The notes below the pieces were generated by a model, which saw nothing but the letters and a program-made list of their open reading frames with translations, was not told the DNA's origin and did no database searches. A stretch of 9,681 nt of DNA, from positions 1-9,681 of the forward strand of contig DATHHS010000139.1 in NCBI GenBank assembly GCA_035317085.1. Direction: 5' to 3'. Made by a program: the position numbers and the translations under genes. How positions within the stretch are numbered: the first letter of the stretch is position 1; each line of letters opens with the position of its first letter. The stretch is from VBDM01 sp035317085 (lineage in GTDB: Bacteria; Pseudomonadota; Gammaproteobacteria; Burkholderiales; SG8-39). This document shows, in pieces, positions 1-6,241 of this stretch.

Positions 1-1421
1 TCGGGCATAGGCACGCAGGCGATGTTCTGTACCGCAGGGTGCGCGAGAATCAGGTTCTCGATCTCCTCCGCGCTGATCTTCTCGCCACCGCGATTGATGA
101 GGTCCTTCTTCCGGCCTTCGACGACGTAGTTGCCGGAGGGGTGCAGGCGCATCAGGTCGCCCGAGCGGTAGAAGCCCTCGGGGGTGAACTGCCGCGCGTT
201 GTACTCGGGAACGCCATAGTAGCCGCGCAGGGTATAGGGCCCGCGGCAGGTCAGCTCGCCGACTTCTCCGGGCACGACTTCCCTGCCCTCCTCGTCCACC
301 AGCCTGACCTCGTCGTCGGGCGAGAGCGGCCGGCCGCAGGTATCCATGCGCACGTCTTCGGGGTCGTCGAGGCGGACGAAGAAGAGCATCCCCTCCGACA
401 TGCCGAAGTTCTCCTGAACCGTGACGCTCGGAATCAGCTGCCTGGTGCGCATCCGTACCTCGGGCTGCATGCGCTGTCCGCCGCTCTGGATGACGCGCAG
501 CGAGGACAGATCGTATTTGCCGATCGCCGGATCGTTGATGAGGCGAATGAGCAGCGCCGGCACCACCTTCAGATGCGTCACTCGGTGCTGTTCGATCAGC
601 CGGAACAGGTCCTCCGGCTTGGTGCTCGCCGAAAGGACCAGCTTCCCGCCTTGCAGCATGCAGCCCTGCAGGCCGGGGCAGGCGAGCGGCAGGTTGTGCG
701 CGATCGGCAGCGCGAGCAGCAGCACCGAGTCGCCCCTGACCGCGCATACCTCCACCGCGATCCTGGAATTGTAGGCGTAGTCGTTGTGCGTGCGCGGTAT
801 CAGCTTGGGCACGCCGGTGGTTCCGCCCGAGAGCTGGAATATCGCCGGATCGGTCGGATCAATCCTGAGCGCGCGCAGATCCTCCGCCGGTCTCTTCGGC
901 TCGCGAGAGATCAGCTCTGAGAGAGAGAGAAAACCCGCGGGCGCCTCGCCCAGCACGATGCCGAGCCTGACCGAGGGCGTCTCGTTCCGCACGCGGCGGA
1001 CCATGTCGGTGAAGTCGAAGTCGCCATGACGGTCGGGGGTGACGCATGCCGCGGCGCCGGAGAGCTTCGCGAACTGGCTCACCTCGAGGAATCGGTGCGA
1101 GGCGAGCGCCGCGATGGGGATGCAGCCGATTTTCTGGAGAGCGAAATAGAGCAGGACGAACTCGGCAACGTTGGGCAGCTGCACCACCACGCGGTCGAGG
1201 GGCGCGAGACCCGCGTCGAGCAGGTTCAGCGCGAGGCGGTCGGAGACGCGGTCGATTTCGGCATACGTGAGCTGTGTCCCGCGATCGATGACTGCGACGC
1301 GATCGGCGTAGCGCGCGAAGACCGGAGCGAATTCCTCGGCAAGCGAGAGATCGCGCCAATAGCCTTTTTCCCGATAGCGCCTGGCGAGCTCCGGCGGGAA
1401 TGGCACGACCCCGTCCAACAT
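1..1421 (-). CDS. EntE/DhbE-type aryl-acid adenylating enzyme (2,3-dihydroxybenzoate- or salicylate-AMP ligase), 3' end cut by window
   Basis: Predicted to activate an aryl acid with ATP to an aryl-AMP, as in siderophore synthesis (EntE, DhbE, YbtE, MbtA families). My own reading of the minus strand gives an uninterrupted frame of 473 codons from ATG 1421 to the window edge; the family is about 540 residues, so roughly the last 65-75, including the C-terminal catalytic Lys, are missing. Visible motifs: an EntE-like start with RRYREKGYW near residues 14-22; the P-loop SGGTTGVPK at 198-206 followed by IPRTHNDY; the aryl-acid pocket AHN at 241-243; NFGMSEG at 338-344; YRSGDL at 418-423; and the hinge region with GRKKD (436-440) and GEKISAEEIE (446-455). 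Cys248 and Leu346 appear to align with DhbE Ser240 and Val337, a pattern I recall from salicylate-activating enzymes. The gene follows purA after 12 nt, so it is probably co-transcribed and possibly translationally coupled. Family assignment is firm; substrate is inference. Alternative role: the salicylyl-AMP step of a salicylate-to-gentisate catabolic route. Confidence 0.88.
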   Translation of the reverse strand, partial: MLDGVVPFPPELARRYREKGYWRDLSLAEEFAPVFARYADRVAVIDRGTQLTYAEIDRVSDRLALNLLDAGLAPLDRVVVQLPNVAEFVLLYFALQKIGCIPIAALASHRFLEVSQFAKLSGAAACVTPDRHGDFDFTDMVRRVRNETPSVRLGIVLGEAPAGFLSLSELISREPKRPAEDLRALRIDPTDPAIFQLSGGTTGVPKLIPRTHNDYAYNSRIAVEVCAVRGDSVLLLALPIAHNLPLACPGLQGCMLQGGKLVLSASTKPEDLFRLIEQHRVTHLKVVPALLIRLINDPAIGKYDLSSLRVIQSGGQRMQPEVRMRTRQLIPSVTVQENFGMSEGMLFFVRLDDPEDVRMDTCGRPLSPDDEVRLVDEEGREVVPGEVGELTCRGPYTLRGYYGVPEYNARQFTPEGFYRSGDLMRLHPSGNYVVEGRKKDLINRGGEKISAEEIENLILAHPAVQNIACVPMP

Positions 1422-1428
1422 GCCTCTT

Positions 1429-1433
1429 TCCTT
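1429..1433 (-). promoter_or_regulatory. Ribosome binding site of the aryl-AMP ligase gene
   Basis: AAGGA lies 7 nt upstream of the ATG at 1421 and directly beside the purA stop codon (1436-1434). This is one of the better Shine-Dalgarno sequences in the window. It supports the chosen start, which also gives the N-terminus expected for EntE-like proteins, and it suggests re-initiation by ribosomes finishing purA. Confidence 0.65.
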
Positions 1434-2726
1434 TCAGTGGAACGGGTGGCGCCGGACGATGGTCTCGTTCCTGTCCGCGCCGGTGGAGATCATGTCTATC
1501 GGCACGCCACAGACCGACTGCAGACGCTCGAGATAGGCGCGCGCCCGCGCGGGCAGCTTGTCGTAGGCGCTGACACCCACAGTGCTTTCCTGCCATCCGG
1601 GAAGCTCTTCGTATACCGGCTCGCAGCGCGCGGCGTCCTCTGCAGCGAGCGGCAGCAGCTCGTCCAGCGCCCCGTCGATCCGGTAGCCCGTGCACAGCCG
1701 GACCTTGTCCATGCCGTCGAGCACGTCGAGCTTGGTGATGCAAAGGCCGGAAACGCCGTTGATCTGGATCGAGCGCCTGAGCGCCGCCGCGTCGAACCAG
1801 CCGCAGCGGCGCGCCCGTCCGGTGGTCGCGCCGAATTCCTTGCCGCGGGTGCGCAGCAGATCGCCCGTGCTGTCGCCGAGCTCGGTGGGAAAGGGTCCCG
1901 CGCCGACACGCGTCGTGTACGCCTTGGTGATGCCAAGGACGTAGTGAAGCATCTGCGGCCCCACGCCCGCCCCCGCCGCGGCCGCCCCGGCGACGCAGTT
2001 GCTCGAAGTCACGTAGGGGTAGGTGCCATGATCGATATCGAGCAACGCGCCCTGAGCGCCCTCGAACAGCAGGCTCTTTCCGGCGCGATTTGCATCGTAG
2101 AGTGCGCGCGAGACGTCCGCGACCAGAGGTTTCAGCCGCGGTGCGAGCGCCAGCGCGTCGTCTCTTGTCTTCGCGAAATCCACAGGCTTGGCACCGAGAT
2201 ATTTCGTCAGCACGAAGTTGTGGAAATCCAGGAGCTGTTCGAGCTTGGCCGAAAAGCGCTCCGGAACGAGAAGGTCCCGCAGCCGGATCGCGCGGCGTGC
2301 GACCTTGTCCTCGTAGGCGGGCCCGATGCCGCGGCCTGTCGTGCCGATTTTCGCGGCCCCCCGAGCCGACTCGCGCGCGACGTCGATCGCCGCGTGATAC
2401 GGGAGAATGAGCGGGCAGGCCTCGGAGATCCGCAGGCGGGATGCGACATCCGCGCCGGCACGCTCGAGCTCGTCGATCTCTTCGATCAGCGCCTTCGGCG
2501 AAAGCACGACGCCGTTGCCGATATAACAGGTCACGCCTTTCCTCAGGATGCCCGAGGGAACGAGGTGCAACACGGTTTTCTTGCCGCCGATCACCAGCGT
2601 GTGCCCTGCATTGTGCCCGCCCTGGAAGCGCACGACGCCCTGGGCGTGGTCGGTGAGCCAGTCCACCACCTTGCCTTTGCCCTCGTCACCCCATTGAGTG
2701 CCGATGACTACGACGTTCTTGCCCAC
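1434..2726 (-). CDS. purA: Adenylosuccinate synthetase
   Basis: Catalyses GTP-dependent joining of IMP and aspartate to adenylosuccinate, the first committed step from IMP to AMP; cytoplasmic homodimer. The 430-residue length is normal for bacterial PurA. Visible motifs: QWGDEGKGK at 11-19, with the catalytic Asp at 14 and a phosphate-binding Lys at 17; GGHNAGHT at 36-43, with the catalytic His at 42; GTTGRGIGPAYEDK at 128-141; EGAQG at 222-226; TTRVGAGPFPTEL at 271-283; ATTGRARRCGWFD at 300-312; and the guanine-recognising TKLD at 331-334. The start is GTG, chosen because the conserved VVVIGTQWGDEGKGK segment begins at residue 5, leaving no room for a different start. It lies 4 nt downstream of the hisZ stop with no clear Shine-Dalgarno, so translation is probably coupled to hisZ. 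Placement after the hfl genes matches enterobacterial purA. Confidence 0.98.
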   Translation of the reverse strand: MGKNVVVIGTQWGDEGKGKVVDWLTDHAQGVVRFQGGHNAGHTLVIGGKKTVLHLVPSGILRKGVTCYIGNGVVLSPKALIEEIDELERAGADVASRLRISEACPLILPYHAAIDVARESARGAAKIGTTGRGIGPAYEDKVARRAIRLRDLLVPERFSAKLEQLLDFHNFVLTKYLGAKPVDFAKTRDDALALAPRLKPLVADVSRALYDANRAGKSLLFEGAQGALLDIDHGTYPYVTSSNCVAGAAAAGAGVGPQMLHYVLGITKAYTTRVGAGPFPTELGDSTGDLLRTRGKEFGATTGRARRCGWFDAAALRRSIQINGVSGLCITKLDVLDGMDKVRLCTGYRIDGALDELLPLAAEDAARCEPVYEELPGWQESTVGVSAYDKLPARARAYLERLQSVCGVPIDMISTGADRNETIVRRHPFH

Positions 2727-2730
2727 CGGT

Positions 2731-3885
2731 TCAGCTCTTGCCTAGTTTGCGCACGGCCCACTTGCCGGCGCGCTTGACGAGCTCGCGGTCGCACTCGGGT
2801 TGGGTCCGCTCGGCGGCGTGTCCTGGAAGTGCGACCATGACGACTTCACCACTGGATCGCAGCTTGCGGATCGCCGATGCAAGCCCCGCATCGCTTGAGT
2901 ACGGCGCGCGGACGGCACCCGCCGCGGTCTCCTTCACAGCGGTACGCGCAAGCTCGCGCAGATCCACGCTGAACCCTGTCGCCGGACGAGCTCTTCCGAA
3001 AGCCTTTCCCACCTCGTCGTAACGTCCGCCCAGCGCTACCGCGTTGGCCACGCCCGGCGCGTAAGCGGCAAATACCACCCCGCTGTGATAGTGATACCCG
3101 CGGAGATCGGCAAGGTCGAACGACACCGGAATGCTCTGGGTGCGCGCAAGCTGCTTCAGGTCGCGCAACGCGGCCTTGATTTCCGGATATTTGGGAAGCA
3201 TGCGGCCGGCGCGATCGATGACCGCCCCGTCCCCATACAGTTCGGGGAGAGCGAGCAGGGCTTTGCGCGTAGCGCCCTGTAGGCGTTCCGTTACGACGCG
3301 CAGCGTGGGCAGATCCTTCCGCTCCAGCACCCCATGCAGTTCCGATTCGAGCTCGGCACCGACCCTCCCGTGACGGCAGATCGCGCGAAACACCCCGACG
3401 TGCCCGATATCCAGACGCGCTCCGGAAATGCCGCAGGCGGTCAGCGCTTCCGCGAGAAGCTGCTGGATCTCCAGATCGCTTTCTATTCCGGCGTGACCGT
3501 AGATTTCGGCGCCGATCTGCAAAGGCTCCCGGGTCGAATCCAGCCCCCGCGGCCGCGTGTGCAACACGCTTCCCGTATAGCACAGCCGCGTTACGCCTTT
3601 CCTGTTCATGAGGTGCGCATCGATCCGGGCAACCTGGGGCGTGATGTCGGCGCGCACCCCCATCATCCGCCCGGAGAGCTGATCGACGAGTTTGAAAGTG
3701 CGAAGATCGAGGTCGTGCCCGGTGCCCGTCAGGAGCGATTCGAGATACTCGAGCATGGGCGGAATCACGAGCTGATAGCCGCAGCCTCGGAACAGTTCGA
3801 GCAATTTCGAACGCATCCGCTCGATGCGCTGCGCCTGAGGCGGCAGGATGTCCTCGAGGTTTTCCGGGAGGAGCCAGTTTCTCAT
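2731..3885 (-). CDS. hisZ: ATP phosphoribosyltransferase regulatory subunit
   Basis: HisZ is a catalytically inactive histidyl-tRNA synthetase paralogue that complexes with short-form HisG, forming the first enzyme of histidine biosynthesis and providing histidine feedback control. The protein has 384 residues, shorter than HisRS (about 420) because the C-terminal anticodon-binding domain is absent. Visible class-II synthetase-like features: TFKLVDQLSGRMMGVRADIT (63-82) followed by PQVARI; a motif-2 region around YTGSVLHTRPRG; a histidine-binding-like segment LRGYHYHSGVVF; and a motif-3-like GGRYDEVGKAFG followed by GFSVDLREL, which lacks the arginine pattern expected of active HisRS. No hisG is in the window, so its partner is encoded elsewhere. 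The gene starts 10 nt after the DUF2065 stop, without a clear Shine-Dalgarno. HisRS itself is unlikely given the length and motif changes. Confidence 0.93.
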   Translation of the reverse strand: MRNWLLPENLEDILPPQAQRIERMRSKLLELFRGCGYQLVIPPMLEYLESLLTGTGHDLDLRTFKLVDQLSGRMMGVRADITPQVARIDAHLMNRKGVTRLCYTGSVLHTRPRGLDSTREPLQIGAEIYGHAGIESDLEIQQLLAEALTACGISGARLDIGHVGVFRAICRHGRVGAELESELHGVLERKDLPTLRVVTERLQGATRKALLALPELYGDGAVIDRAGRMLPKYPEIKAALRDLKQLARTQSIPVSFDLADLRGYHYHSGVVFAAYAPGVANAVALGGRYDEVGKAFGRARPATGFSVDLRELARTAVKETAAGAVRAPYSSDAGLASAIRKLRSSGEVVMVALPGHAAERTQPECDRELVKRAGKWAVRKLGKS

Positions 3886-3895
3886 CGAGACGTGC

Positions 3896-4081
3896 CTAGT
3901 AGACCCAAAGCAGCATCAGCAGGCCCACCACCAGCGAGGAAAGCCCGAAAAAGCGGATCTGCCCGTCAGTGAACTCCGTGATGCGGCGGAACGTCTCGCG
4001 CCACATCCTCGGAAGGAGAAACGGCAGGAGACCCTCGATGACCAGCATGAGGGCGAAGGCCATGACAAGCGTGGTGCCCAT
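3896..4081 (-). CDS. yjeT: DUF2065 (YjeT-type) small inner-membrane protein
   Basis: A 61-residue protein with two hydrophobic segments, roughly residues 4-24 and 43-60. A short basic and polar loop (PRMWRETFRRITEFTDGQIR) separates them, so a two-helix hairpin in the inner membrane is likely. The sequence resembles E. coli YjeT (the family with ALxLVLEGLxP near the N-terminus), and YjeT also sits between hflC and purA. The function is unknown. Its ATG is on the base directly after the hflC TGA, with no spacer, so translation by re-initiation is likely. The persistent neighbourhood suggests, without proving, a job linked to the HflK-HflC membrane complex. Confidence 0.85.
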   Translation of the reverse strand: MGTTLVMAFALMLVIEGLLPFLLPRMWRETFRRITEFTDGQIRFFGLSSLVVGLLMLLWVY

Positions 4082-4960
4082 TCACTTGCCGCCCTTCCCC
4101 GGATTCCTGAAGTGCTTGAAGAATTCCGAGTTCGGGTCGAGGATCAGGACGTCGCTCTTGTTCTTGAACGCGGCGCGGTAGGCTTCGAGGCTGCGATAGA
4201 AGGAATAGAACTCGGGATTTTCGTTGAAGGCGCGCGCGTAGATGGCGGCGGCCTTGGCATCGCCTTCACCCTGAACGCGCTGTGCGTCGCGGTAGGCTTG
4301 CGCGATGATCACCTCGCGTTGCTTGTCGGCGTCGGCGCGGATTTTTTCTGCGTCGGCAAATCCGTTCGAGCGCAGTTCCGATGCGACCCGCTTGCGCTCC
4401 GACTCCATGCGGCGGTAGACGTCGACGCTGACCTCCTGCGGAAGATCGACGCGCTTGAGCCTCACGTCCACGACGTGGATTCCGAGACCGCTCACGTCCT
4501 GGTCGACCTTTTCGCGCACGGTGTTCATGATGTCTTCGCGTTTCCCGGAGACGACGTCGTGCACCGTCCGCTTGCCGAATTCTTCTCGCAGGAGACCGTT
4601 GACGGTCTGGTTGATGCGCCGCCCGGCCACGACTTCGTCGCCCGCGACCGAGACATAGTATTTCTTGACGTCGATGATGCGCCATTTGACGAAGGCATCG
4701 ACGAGCACCGGCTTGTTCTCGACGGTGATGAATCTCTGCGGCTCCGGATCGTCCCATGTGAGGATGCGGGTGTCGAAGAGCTTTACGTTCTGGATCAAGG
4801 GCCATTTGAAGTGCAACCCGGGTTCCTCGACCAGGTCCTTGAATTCGCCCAACTGAAACACGATGGCCCGCTGCCGCTGATCCACGGTAAATGCCGAGAG
4901 ACTCGCGATGAGGATTGCCCCGGCGAAAACCGCGAGCGCAATGCCGAGTCGATTGTTCAC
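4082..4960 (-). CDS. hflC: HflC, SPFH/prohibitin-family subunit of the FtsH-modulating HflKC complex
   Basis: HflC pairs with HflK in a large inner-membrane, periplasm-facing assembly that surrounds and modulates the FtsH protease. The 292-residue protein has one N-terminal membrane anchor at about residues 5-25 (rich in Ala, Ile and Leu), with only a short cytoplasmic end. It continues with the SPFH hallmark VDQRQRAIVFQLGEF and LVEEPGLHFKWP. A later VDVRLKRVDLP segment and a long charged helical region, rich in Arg, Glu and Ala (around MESERKRVASELRS), are typical of the family coiled coil. The start is GTG, which overlaps the hflK stop in a 4-nt GTGA and is supported by a strong Shine-Dalgarno. 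The tight coupling fits equal production of two partners in one complex. Confidence 0.97.
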   Translation of the reverse strand: MNNRLGIALAVFAGAILIASLSAFTVDQRQRAIVFQLGEFKDLVEEPGLHFKWPLIQNVKLFDTRILTWDDPEPQRFITVENKPVLVDAFVKWRIIDVKKYYVSVAGDEVVAGRRINQTVNGLLREEFGKRTVHDVVSGKREDIMNTVREKVDQDVSGLGIHVVDVRLKRVDLPQEVSVDVYRRMESERKRVASELRSNGFADAEKIRADADKQREVIIAQAYRDAQRVQGEGDAKAAAIYARAFNENPEFYSFYRSLEAYRAAFKNKSDVLILDPNSEFFKHFRNPGKGGK

Positions 4961-6144
4961 GGCCGCTCCCCTCGATCGCGGCCCCGCAGCGTATCTCGCG
5001 AGCGGGCGCCGGTTTCAGGCGGCATCTGCGGTTCCGCGACGGGCGCGGATCGGGCTCCGAGCGGGTCGGGCAACGCCGCTCCCTGCATCTGTATGATCTT
5101 GTCGAGCGGCAGGTAAAGCAGGTTGCTGCCTGCCTTTGCGTCGATCAGTATCTTCGAGGCGCTCGCCAGCATCTGCTGGACAGTCTCGAGATAGAGACGC
5201 TCCCGCATCACCTGCGGGGCTTTGTTGTATTCGGCCAGAATCAGGCGGAATCGCGATGCCTCGCCCTCGGAATTGGCAATCACCCGCTGCTTGTAGCCCT
5301 CGGCCTCGAGCAGCAGCCGCGAGGCGACGCCGCCGGCCTTGGGCACGACGTCGTTGAAGTAGGACTGTCCGTCGTTCTTGAGCCGCTCGCGATCCTGGTT
5401 CGCCTTGACGGCGTCGTCGAATGCCGCCTGGACTTGTTCGGGGGGCTGAGCGTTCTGGATGTTGACGCTGCTGATCTGGATGCCGGTCTTGTAGCGGTCG
5501 AGAATCTCCTGCATGACCGGAAGCGCCTTCGCGACGACCGCCTGGCCCTGATTCAGAACGAAATCCATCCTGCTCTTGCCGATCACTTCGCGCAGCGCCG
5601 TCTCGGCGGCCTGCAGAACCGCATCATCGGGCTGACGATTGTTGAAAAGGTAGTCTCGCGCGTCCTTCAGCGTGTACTGGACCGCCATCTGGATATCGAC
5701 GATGTTCTCGTCGTCGGTCAGCATCAGCGATTCCTTGAGCACCCGGGTCTTGACGCTGTTGCGGTAACCCACCTCGACGGTGCGGACACCCGACAAATTG
5801 ACGATTTCATTGCTCTGAATAGGGTACGGCCAGCGCCAGCGCAGCCCGGAGGTCGTGACCTCGGAGAATTTTCCGAAGGTGAGCACCACGCCGCGCTGGC
5901 CTTCCACCACGATGTAGAAACCGCTCGCGACCCAGGCAGCGAGCACGACCAGGGCGACCAAGCCGGCTCCTCCGCCGAGATTCCGGATATTGTGCGGTTC
6001 ACCGGGGGGTTCCGAGCCGCCACCGCGGCGCCGACCGAACAGGCCGTTCAACTTCTGGTTGAACCGGCGCCACATTTCGTCGAGGTCGGGCGGTCCCTCG
6101 TTTCCCCCGCCTCGCTTGCCCCACTGCGGGTCGTTCAATGACAT
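4957..6144 (-). CDS. hflK: HflK, SPFH/prohibitin-family subunit of the FtsH-modulating HflKC complex
   Basis: Partner of HflC in the inner-membrane complex that controls access of substrates to FtsH. The 395-residue protein has a Gly/Pro-rich cytoplasmic N-terminus containing GPPDLDEMWRRFNQKL (17-32), then a Gly-rich linker. One membrane helix lies at about 60-80, followed by the SPFH domain, beginning near EGQRGVVLTFGKFSE (81-95) and including MLTDDENIVDIQMAVQY (141-157). The prohibitin-type core continues with AAFDDAVKANQDRERL (240-255), and a charged coiled-coil stretch follows. The C-terminal tail is Pro/Arg-rich and probably disordered. I chose ATG 6144 because MSLNDPQWGKRGGG is the N-terminus expected for betaproteobacterial HflK. 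The frame stays open to a GTG at 6216, but those 24 extra residues are not HflK-like. The Shine-Dalgarno before 6144 is weak. Confidence 0.96.
   Translation of the reverse strand: MSLNDPQWGKRGGGNEGPPDLDEMWRRFNQKLNGLFGRRRGGGSEPPGEPHNIRNLGGGAGLVALVVLAAWVASGFYIVVEGQRGVVLTFGKFSEVTTSGLRWRWPYPIQSNEIVNLSGVRTVEVGYRNSVKTRVLKESLMLTDDENIVDIQMAVQYTLKDARDYLFNNRQPDDAVLQAAETALREVIGKSRMDFVLNQGQAVVAKALPVMQEILDRYKTGIQISSVNIQNAQPPEQVQAAFDDAVKANQDRERLKNDGQSYFNDVVPKAGGVASRLLLEAEGYKQRVIANSEGEASRFRLILAEYNKAPQVMRERLYLETVQQMLASASKILIDAKAGSNLLYLPLDKIIQMQGAALPDPLGARSAPVAEPQMPPETGARSRDTLRGRDRGERP
4966..4973 (-). promoter_or_regulatory. Strong ribosome binding site fixing the hflC GTG start
   Basis: GAGGGGAG lies 5 nt upstream of the GTG at 4960, inside the last codons of hflK. 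It decides in favour of this GTG as the hflC start, even though GTG is a weaker initiation codon than ATG. Confidence 0.65.
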
Positions 6145-6241
6145 AAAAATCCCAAAGTTCTGCAACAAAGATACTCTTCGAGGAGTCCCTCCCCGTTCTT
6201 CCCTCAGCCTGGGCACCGCCGACAGAGCTTGTCGACAACCC
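6145..6241 (-). other. 97-nt gap between hflX and hflK with a 10-bp palindrome
   Basis: This is the longest intergenic gap in the window. It contains a perfect palindrome TTGTCGACAA at 6229-6238, just after the hflX stop, and a purine-rich stretch on the transcribed strand. A short imperfect dyad lies at 6173-6186 (ACTC and GAGT arms, 6-nt loop). I find no convincing -35/-10 pair and no GC-rich hairpin followed by a T run, so it is neither a clear promoter nor a clear terminator. Its function, if any, is unknown. Confidence 0.4.

Noticed and set aside
39..920. 293-codon open frame on the plus strand
   Set aside because: Antisense to the aryl-AMP ligase, whose motifs are all intact on the minus strand. 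The plus-strand translation is low-complexity Arg/Ala/Leu-rich.
859..1743. 294-codon open frame on the minus strand
   Set aside because: It is out of frame with both purA and the aryl-AMP ligase and crosses their boundary. The Arg-rich composition marks it as a shadow.
1026..2777. 583-codon open frame on the plus strand
   Set aside because: It lies antisense to purA and parts of its neighbours. Its translation has no recognisable domain, and purA is unambiguous. Long antisense frames are expected in GC-rich genes.
2731..3885. Histidyl-tRNA synthetase (hisS) instead of hisZ
   Set aside because: The anticodon-binding domain is missing, the motif-3 region lacks the active-enzyme pattern, and the context before purA fits hisZ.
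3848..5116. 422-codon open frame on the plus strand
   Set aside because: Antisense to hflC, the DUF2065 gene and the end of hflK; no family resemblance.
4915..6141. 408-codon open frame on the plus strand
   Set aside because: Antisense mirror of hflK; no family resemblance.
6173..6186. Possible terminator hairpin after hflX
   Set aside because: The stem has only about four good pairs, is not GC-rich and has no T run directly after it.
6145..6216. Upstream GTG extension of hflK by 24 residues
   Set aside because: The extra residues are Arg-rich and unlike HflK N-termini, no good Shine-Dalgarno precedes the GTG, and MSLNDPQWGKRGGG at 6144 is the expected start.
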